Assembly: GCA_030141605.1 (NCBI GenBank)
Contig: JAQGDQ010000707.1
Location: forward strand, 45,285-109,284
Reading direction: 5' to 3'
Length of the DNA: 64,000 nucleotides
DNA from: Tubiluchus corallicola
Taxonomy: Eukaryota; Priapulida; Priapulimorpha; Priapulimorphida; Tubiluchidae
Made by a program: the position numbers and the translations under genes. Under the pieces are notes generated by a model. That model worked only from the letters and a program-made list of their open reading frames with translations. It had not been told where the DNA came from and ran no database searches. Below are positions 50,801-59,800 of this stretch, piece after piece. Each line of letters opens with the position of its first letter. Positions within the stretch are counted from its first letter, which is position 1.

Positions 50801-53800
50801 ATTTTTTCAAGAATGACTTACGTGAAAGAATTATTACCACACAAACACAATTTCCCGTTCAAGCCACTAGTTCTTCACTGTTACATGCGTTTAGACATTC
50901 GCTAGCTAGACGGGTACTAGCTCCTGCATTTCAGAAACACGTTTCACACAAGACAGGTGCTGTACGTTTCAGTTTAAATGTCCTAGTTTGTGACGACTAC
51001 ACACGTTCACACGTTCAACAGCTCATGCGTGAGCACAGCGGTAAATTTAAAATTTGAATTTTTATCTTAAAACTTGACTAGTTTTAGTACAACAAACTCA
51101 AAATCTTACAGTAGAACTGTACTTCAATTTTCGCACTCACAGATAGGTGCAACACGCTCGTGGAATATTTTTGCTGTTGAAAATTATGTTCGTTTGTGAC
51201 GTCATCAACAGTGAGGCTTGCAAGCCGTTAATTAAGATTTTAAGCTCTTATTTATCTATCAGAAACGCTTTTGCAATCTTTATTGGTACGAAAATGTATA
51301 CTTTTTACTGTATATGAAAGTGGGGTAGGATATGAATGGCTTCCTTTCATCAGTTTAATGTTTGCAGAGTAATTATGTTTATTTTAACACCTGTCCTAAC
51401 AAATTCTCTAAAACAGTAGACGTCACTTAATAGACTCAATCGCTTAATTGACTCAAAAATGCCTGGTACGGACTGCTTCCATTCTGTGAAAGTTATTTGT
51501 GAAGTTGAAATTGAACACTTCTAGAAAACAACTAAACACTAGATTGCATGTTTGCACAAAAACTGAAACACTTTTATTGCACTAAATACACAGTAAAATG
51601 CACAAGTAAAATGAAGATCACAACTGCTGCACAGCACTGAGTGTGTGACAGAGAGACAGTGTGTCCCATGAGTTACACGACTGCACTGCCTGAGACAGAG
51701 AGTGACTAGCAGTGAAATCTAGCCAGTTTATATAGGTAGAGAACTATGCAAAAGCTTGGCTTCACATATCCCATTACAGTAAAAATAGGGGAGATCCAGT
51801 GAGTTTGCATATTCACTGGACCAAGCAATTGTACTAAGGGTGAGTTGAACTAGTAAAATGTTAAAGTAACTAATCAATAGATGGCAGCACCTAAAATATA
51901 CAGTTACAACTTTCACACATTCAATTGTACATAAAAACTATCGGTAATTGACTCAAATAACTCTGCATGATTGACTCAATATTTTTGCTTCACATGCTTC
52001 AATAAGACACTTTCGTGTGACCAACAAGCTTTTATGACTTTGATATCATCTCAGTTCACTTTTGTCTTATAATGTACATAGAAACAATCATGTTACAGTT
52101 TTGTTTGTAAGCAGGAACGTTTATCATATGCTAATACGCTAGCCTAATGGCTTACTTTGATCCGCCCATCCACTGCAATTAACCTCGTTACCCAAGAATT
52201 CCTGGAAGCTAAACATTTAATCACTTGCTTAGCTGTTTGCTTTTGAAGCTCTGGCTGTCATTACCAGAAAGTTTAGTCAGTTAGATGTTGCTGTTATGCC
52301 AGGGATGCAGGTAACAGTTTAGTAAGTACGTCACAATTATAGCAAGTGGGAACTTAGACGAAGCTACAGACGAAGCTACTTGCAGGGAAATACAGGCACC
52401 ACCAACAGTTTAAGCTCACCAAGCACTAAGTATTTTACGAGAATTTGTGCATCATACAACAACAGATTTTCAACGTTTTTATCACTTTGAGAACTTTGCG
52501 AGCCAACTTGTTTGCGTTGAAATGAAGCAACCGACTTTGAAGGAACTTTTCTAATTATTGCAAATAAACAGACTTGTGTGATTTAGAAAAGCATACTATT
52601 TAATTTATTCACTAATTCACTTATATAAATTAATATTTCAAAATAGTTTTTCTAATTTTTAACTGCACAAAGGAATTTAGGCATTACTTCGTTTCTAAAA
52701 TTTCTTAAAAATCTTTGCAGTGCTGATGACTCATACTGCTATAACAGTAATACTACAGCCATCGGTTAATAGGTTCAGTCGGTTAATTGGGTCAAACACG
52801 TCGGTCCCAAAGTGAGTCTATTAAGCGGCACCTGCTGTAATAATGATAAATTGAAAATTTGCTCACCTTGCTTCCACAAAACACCATAGTGCTTATGCCA
52901 CTGCAGTTATTCAGCTTATATCTATGACGTTCTGTCCACGTACCTATGTTCCAAACGATGATTTCACCACTGTCACGAAGACCAGCCCACAATTCATTCT
53001 AGATTCATAAAAAACAGCAAGGTTTTAAAAATTTATAGCGCTGAAACAGAAATAAGGTTATAAATACTAGCAAACCTAACTTAACTGATTAATTAAGCAA
53101 GTAATTAACAAACTTAATTACAATAAAAAAATTACTGAATCAAATTCATATCAGAACCAAAACTAGAATGAAACTCTGACTCAAAATAAGTATCAAAAGC
53201 TGACATTGGTAGACAAATTTCAATACTGTATTAGGCCCGTGTCACACAGCGGTGGACATAATCTGTAAGGCGCCTTATTAAAAATGAATAAAGGTTGATC
53301 ACTGAGCCCTGTCACACGTGCGTTGTACTGTGGTTGATCACCGAGCCCTGTCACACACGTGTCGTACTGTGGTTGATCACTGAGCCCTGTTACACACGCG
53401 TACTGTGGTTGATCACTGAGCCCTGCCACACACGTGTCGTACTGTGGTTGACCACTGAGCCCTGTCACACACGTGTCGTACTGTGGTTGATCACTGAGTC
53501 CTGTCACACACGTGTCGTACTGTGGTTGATCACTGAGCCCTGTCACACACGTGTCGTACTGTGGTTGATCACTGAGCCCTGTCACACGTGTCGTACTGTG
53601 GTTGATCACTGAGCCGTCACACGTGCATCGTACTGTGGTTGATCACTGAGCCCTGTCACACGTGCGTCGTACTGTGGTTGATCACTGAGCCCTGTCACAC
53701 ACGCATCGTACTGCGGTTGATCACTGAGCCCTGTCACACGTGTCGTACTGCGGTTGATCACTGAGCCCTGTCACACATGCATCGTACTGCGGTTGATCAC

Positions 53801-56800
53801 TGAGCCGTCGTCACACATGCGTCGTACTGCGGTTGATCACTGAGCCCCGTCACACATGCGTCGTACTGTGGTTAATCACTGAGCCCTGTCACACACGTGT
53901 CGTACTGTGGTTGATCACTGAGCCCTGTCACACACGTGTCGTACTGTGGTTGATCACTGAGTCCTGTCACACGTGTCGTACTGTGGTTGATCACTGAGTC
54001 CTGTCACACGTGTCGTACTGTGGTTGATCACTGAGCCCTGTCACACACGTGTCGTACTGTGGTTGATCACTGAGCCCTGTCACACACGTGTCGTACTGTG
54101 GTTGATCACTGAGTCCTGTCACAAGTGTCGTACTGTGGTTGATCACTGAGCCCTGTCACACACGCATCGTACTGTGGTTGATCACTGAGCCCTGTCACAC
54201 GTGTCGTACTGTGGTTGATCACTGAGCCGTCACACATGCGTCGTATTGCGGTTGATCACTGAGCCGTCACACATGCGTCGTACTGTGGTTGATCACTGAG
54301 CCCTGTCACACGTGCGTCGTACTGTGGTTGATCACTGAGCCCTGTCACACACGTGTCGTACTGTGGTTGATCACTGAGCCCTGTCACACGTGCGTCGTAC
54401 TGTGGTTGATCACTGAGCCCTGTCACACACGCGTCGTACTGCGGTTGATCACTGAGCCCTGTCACACGTGTCGTACTGCGGTTGATCACTGAGCCCTGTC
54501 ACACGTGTCGTACTGTGGTTGATCACTGAGCCCTGTCACACGTGCGTCGTACTGTGGTTGATCACTGAGCCCTGTCACACACGCGTCGTACTGCGGTTGA
54601 TCACTGAGCCCAGTCACACGTGCATCGTACTGTGGTTGATCACTGAGCCCTGTCACACATGCGTCGTACTGTGGTTGATCACTGAGCCCTGTCACACGTG
54701 CATCGTACTGCGGTTGATCACTGAGCCCAGTCACACGTGCATCGTACTGTGGTTGATCACTGAGCCCTGTCACACACGCGTCGTACTGTGGTTGATCACT
54801 GAGCCCAGTCACACGTGCATCGTACTGTGGTTGATCACTGAGCCCAGTCACACATGCGTCGTACTGCGGTTGATCACTGAGCCTGTCACACGTGTCGTAC
54901 TGCGGTTGATCACTGAGCCGTCACACATGCGTCGTACTGTGGTTGATCACTGAGCCCTGTCACACATACGTCGTACTGTGGTTGATCACTGAGCCCTGTC
55001 ACACATGCGTCGTACTGTGGTTGATCACTGAGCCCCGTCACACGTGTCGTACTGTGGTTGATCACTGAGCCCTGTCACACGTGTCGTACTGTGGTTGATC
55101 ACTGAGCCCTGTCACACGTGCGTCGTACTGCGGTTGGTCACTGAGCCCTGTTACACGTGCGTCGTACTGTGGTTGATCACTGAGCCCTGTCACACGTGCA
55201 TCGTACTGCGGTTGATCACTGAGCCCTGTCACACGTGCGTCGTACTGTGGTTGATCACTGAGCCCTGTCACACGTGCATCGTACTGCGGTTGATCACTGA
55301 GCCCTGTCACACGTGTCGTACTGTGGTTGATCACTGAGCCCTGTCACACATGCATCGTACTGCGGTTGATCACTGAGCCCTGTCACACATGCGTCGTACT
55401 GCGGTTGATCACTGAGCCCTGTCACACATGCGTCGTACTGTGGTTGATCACTGAGCCGTCACACATGCGTCGTACTGTGGTTGATCACTGAGCCCTGTCA
55501 CACACGCATCGTACTGTGGTTGATCACTGAGCCCTTTCACACGTGTCGTACTGTGGTTGATCACTGAGCCGTCACACATGCGTCGTACTGTGGTTGATCA
55601 CTGAGCCGTCACACATGCGTCATACTGTGGTTGATCACTGAGCCGTCACACATGCGTCGTACTGTGGTTGATCACTGAGCCCTGTCACACGTGTCGTACT
55701 GTGGTTGATCACTGAGCCCTGTCACACGTGTCGTACTGTGGTTGATCACTGAGCCGTCACACATGCGTCGTACTGTGGTTGATCACTGAGCCCTGTCACA
55801 CGTGCATCGTACTGCGGTTGATCACTGAGCCCTGTCACACGTGCATCGTACTGCGGTTGATCACTGAGCCCTGTCACACGTGTCGTACTGTGGTTGATCA
55901 CTGAGCCCTGTCACACATGCATCGTACTGCGGTTGATCACTGAGCCCTGTTACACGTGCGTCGTAGTGTGGTTGATCACTGAGCCCTGTCACACGTGCGT
56001 CGTACTGTGGTTGATCACTGAGCCGTCACACGTGCGTCGTACTGTGGTTGATCACTGAGCCGTCACACACGCGTCGTACTGTGGTTGATCACTGAGCAGT
56101 CACACATGCGTCGTACTGTGGTTGATCACTGAGCCGTCACACATGCGTCGTACTGTGGTTGATCACTGAACCGTCACACATGCGTCGTACTGCGGTTGAT
56201 CACTGAGCCCTGTCACACGTGCGTCGTGCCATGGTTGATCACTGAGCCCTGTCACACGTGCGTCGTACCGTGGTTGATCACTGAGCCCTGTCACACGTGC
56301 GTCGTACCGTGGTTGATCACTGAGTCCTGTCACACGTGCGTCGTACTGTGGTTGATCACTGAGCCGTCACACATGCGTCGTACTGTGGTTGATCACTGAG
56401 CCCTGTCACACACGCGTCGTACTGTGGTTGATCACTGAGCCCTGTCACACGTGTCGTACTGTGGTTGATCACTGAGCCCTGTCACACGTGTCGTACTGTG
56501 GTTGATCACTGAGCCGTCACACATGCGTCGTACTGTGGTTGATCACTGAACCGTCACACATGCGTCGTACTGCGGTTTGCTGTTTGTTATAATCTGTCGG
56601 AGGCTCCTTACAAATCGTTCTGAGTTGTTCATAAAGTGCAATGAATTTGGCCATTAATTTTGTTTGAAATAAACCGTTTGTACTTATGACTCATATGAAA
56701 ATGGGTTTAATCAAGTTTTTTTCTGTACGCAGTTCATTTATATCATAACACAGAGATAACACAAACATTAGAAAGTATTTTTAACCCATTGGACTTTGCA

Positions 56801-59800
56801 CTTCATTACGACTGCCATAATACTGCATAGGAAATGTATGGTAGATGCAAGAGGCCACTCAATCATATAACACAATGCATGTGACTGACAATCTGTTATT
56901 CCGTAGTGATCAACAATTAACGTTATACTTAAACAATCATTAATGGAAATTGAAATTAATACAAACATTTGACAATAAACACTTCATATTAACGGATTAT
57001 CTAGTCACCTGTATGTGAACATGAAAAAACTTCCCATGAAATTCTAGGCTTGTAATGAGGCTTTTTTAATACGGATCGGCAAGAATTGTTTTACGTTGTT
57101 CGTAGATTGCGTGATTTGCGATTATGTGGAGTTTCAGCCTTCTGTACTAAGTTTCTAGTGAGTATCTTGAGTTATTTTGAGTATCTTTGTCGCTCGTAGT
57201 TTGAAATGAGTGAATTCTCGCTTACAGCTTTTGTTTTTTAATATGCTGCATTACGAACCACGCTGCAGCAGGATCCAGTGGTTGGCTAATTTTCAACATT
57301 TAGTGATTGAGAAAACTGATTCCCTGCCACGAATTACGACAAAACGCCTTTCTAATTGCACAGAGTACCACAGTTATGTTCGTTTGTGATGTCATCAACG
57401 GTGAGTACCGCGGATTATGACATGCGCCTTACGGAAGACACCTTATGGATTACAACTGGTTCCTTACGTTTTTCTCTGCATGACACGGGGCCTAAATATG
57501 CACATAAGACATAACTTAAGGGAAATTTGGTACTGCATTAGGTGATATTTAAAAGGTACATTTGAAGGGTACATTTCAACGGACACGAAAGAGTTGGGAA
57601 ACGTCTCCTTGGTAACTTAATCATTCCAGGTTTAAGAGCTGGTTGTTGAATTTGGGCAGGTAAGTGTAACCACAACATCCACGAAACAAGTTAATATGAA
57701 GCATTTTTAACAATTTGTTGAGTCTACTGCTTTTCTAAAACACACATTGAAAACGATGTTTGAAATTACATGTTTTAGAAAGCATACATACATGTGTGAC
57801 GGTGAAACATTTGACATGACCTATTTTGCCCCAACTATCAAACATCTCCAAACATTTGAGAATTTCTCCTCTTTTATTGACTAGAACAAAGCTCTCTTTA
57901 CAGCCAGCAAAACCTGAAACAGAACAAAGCGGGTTTCTTTATAGCCAGCAAAGCATGAAACAGAAGAGAGCGGGGCTCCTTATAGCCAGCAAAACACGAA
58001 ACAGAACAGAGTGGGGCCCTTTACGGCCAGCAAAACACGAAACAGAAGAGAGTGGGGCCCTGTCTATAAAATATGAAACAATCGCAAATAGTTTTTACAA
58101 AAAAAATCTGAATAGAGTTCGTTACACGCTGTCCCTCCACTCAACAGAAAGGAAAGACCAAGATTTCTAGGAAGTTAGAATTATTTCAATGTTTGCAAAA
58201 ATTTTAAAAGGATTTATTAATCACGATCACTTCATGATTGGACGCTCCAATTTTCAATGTCCATTCTTCTTCCAATGACGTCATTCGTGTTGGAGAAAAG
58301 TAGCGCTCTGTCAATCTTCATCAAAACTATAGCAAGTTTTTGCAAAGAAAGTAAATAGCCAATTTTGTAATATTTTTGCATGAACATTAGGTAAGCTGCA
58401 GAAGTTTGAATTAGTTTAAGCAGCGGGCATTTACGGAAAGCCAGGAGGCGCCCCAGTTATGTCATGATTTTGAAGGGAGTGGCAGCAACCACCACGCTTG
58501 AAAATTTCTATTCAGAGTCAGTATATTTTAATTTTATGCTTTATAGGCAGTTCTTTGCAAATTTCTTTGTTATATTTTCCTAAGTTTAAGTGAGAACAAT
58601 AAAATAAACCCAACATACTGAGTGACTTGTTCTTTCTTTCAGAGAAATTATATTTATAGTCCGTTCGTAAATCATAGAAAAATGGCTCGATTACTGTTAG
58701 TGTCTAGAAACCAGAAAAGGCACAGAAAACCAAGAAATGGTACGCGCATATCTCGGTTTGCCGGACCTCAGTTTTACACGGTACACTCATATCTCGGTTT
58801 GCCGGATCTCGGTTTTACGCGGTACACTCATATCTCGGTTTGCCAGACCTCGGTTCTACATGGTACACTCATATCTCGGTTTGCCGGATCTCGGTTTTAC
58901 ACGGTACACTCATATCTTGGTTTGCCAGACCTCGGTTTTACATGGTACACTCATATCTCGGTTTGCCAGACCTCGGATTTACACGGTACATTCGTATCTC
59001 GGTTTGCTGGACCTCGGATTTACACGGTACACTCGTATCTCGGTTTGCCGGACCTCGGTTTTACAGATATCGGAAAATTCGGACAAAATGTGCTCGGTTA
59101 AAAGCCCTGCACAATACGGACACAGTCCATTATTTCATCAGTTGACCGCCAGTTGATGGTCTGTCACTTTGTTTACATCACATATATCAGAGTAACCGTG
59201 TGTACATCTTTATGTACAAAAATATAGAATCAATTATGCAAAGTTATTTGAGTCAATTACCGACAATCTTTAAATACTTTTGCAAAGGTGTGGTTACTAG
59301 ATGTTTTCAAGACAATAAGGCAATTGATTCTACATTACCGTGTTTCTAATACACAGCGACGTCTATTGTATTAGCTGAGTATCGGTAAATATGGACAATC
59401 TGCAAATTCGGACCGTGTGTCTAATACACAGCGACGTCTATTGTATTAGCTGAGTATCGGTAAACATGGACAATCTGCAAATTCGGACCGTGTGTCTAAT
59501 ACACAGCGACGTCTATTGTATTAGCTGAGTATCGGTAAATATGGACAATCTGCAAATGACATCTCCCCGCTTTTCGCTTCAAACCGAGATATGAGAGTAT
59601 AGTGCATAGTGCATAAAAGAACGTTGGACAGTAGGGCCATCTTGTGAGAAGTTTCAAAACATTTTCCTGTACTTGAATGTGCTCAACGCACCGCACTTAC
59701 CGCACCAGAAACTATCTACATCAGCTGTACATGCTCAACGCATCGCACTTACCGCACCAGAAACTATCTACATCAGCTGTACAAGCTCAACACACCGCAC

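Noticed and set aside
53220-56399. Repeated open frames (SDQPQYD..., ITEPCHT...)
   Set aside because: Satellite by-products. The array lies inside an intron and its unit-length variants break every frame.
57001-57060. Possible - strand exon ending CAG|GTGACT
   Set aside because: The reading frame and phase do not join the flanking WD40 exons, whereas 57792-57880 fits exactly.
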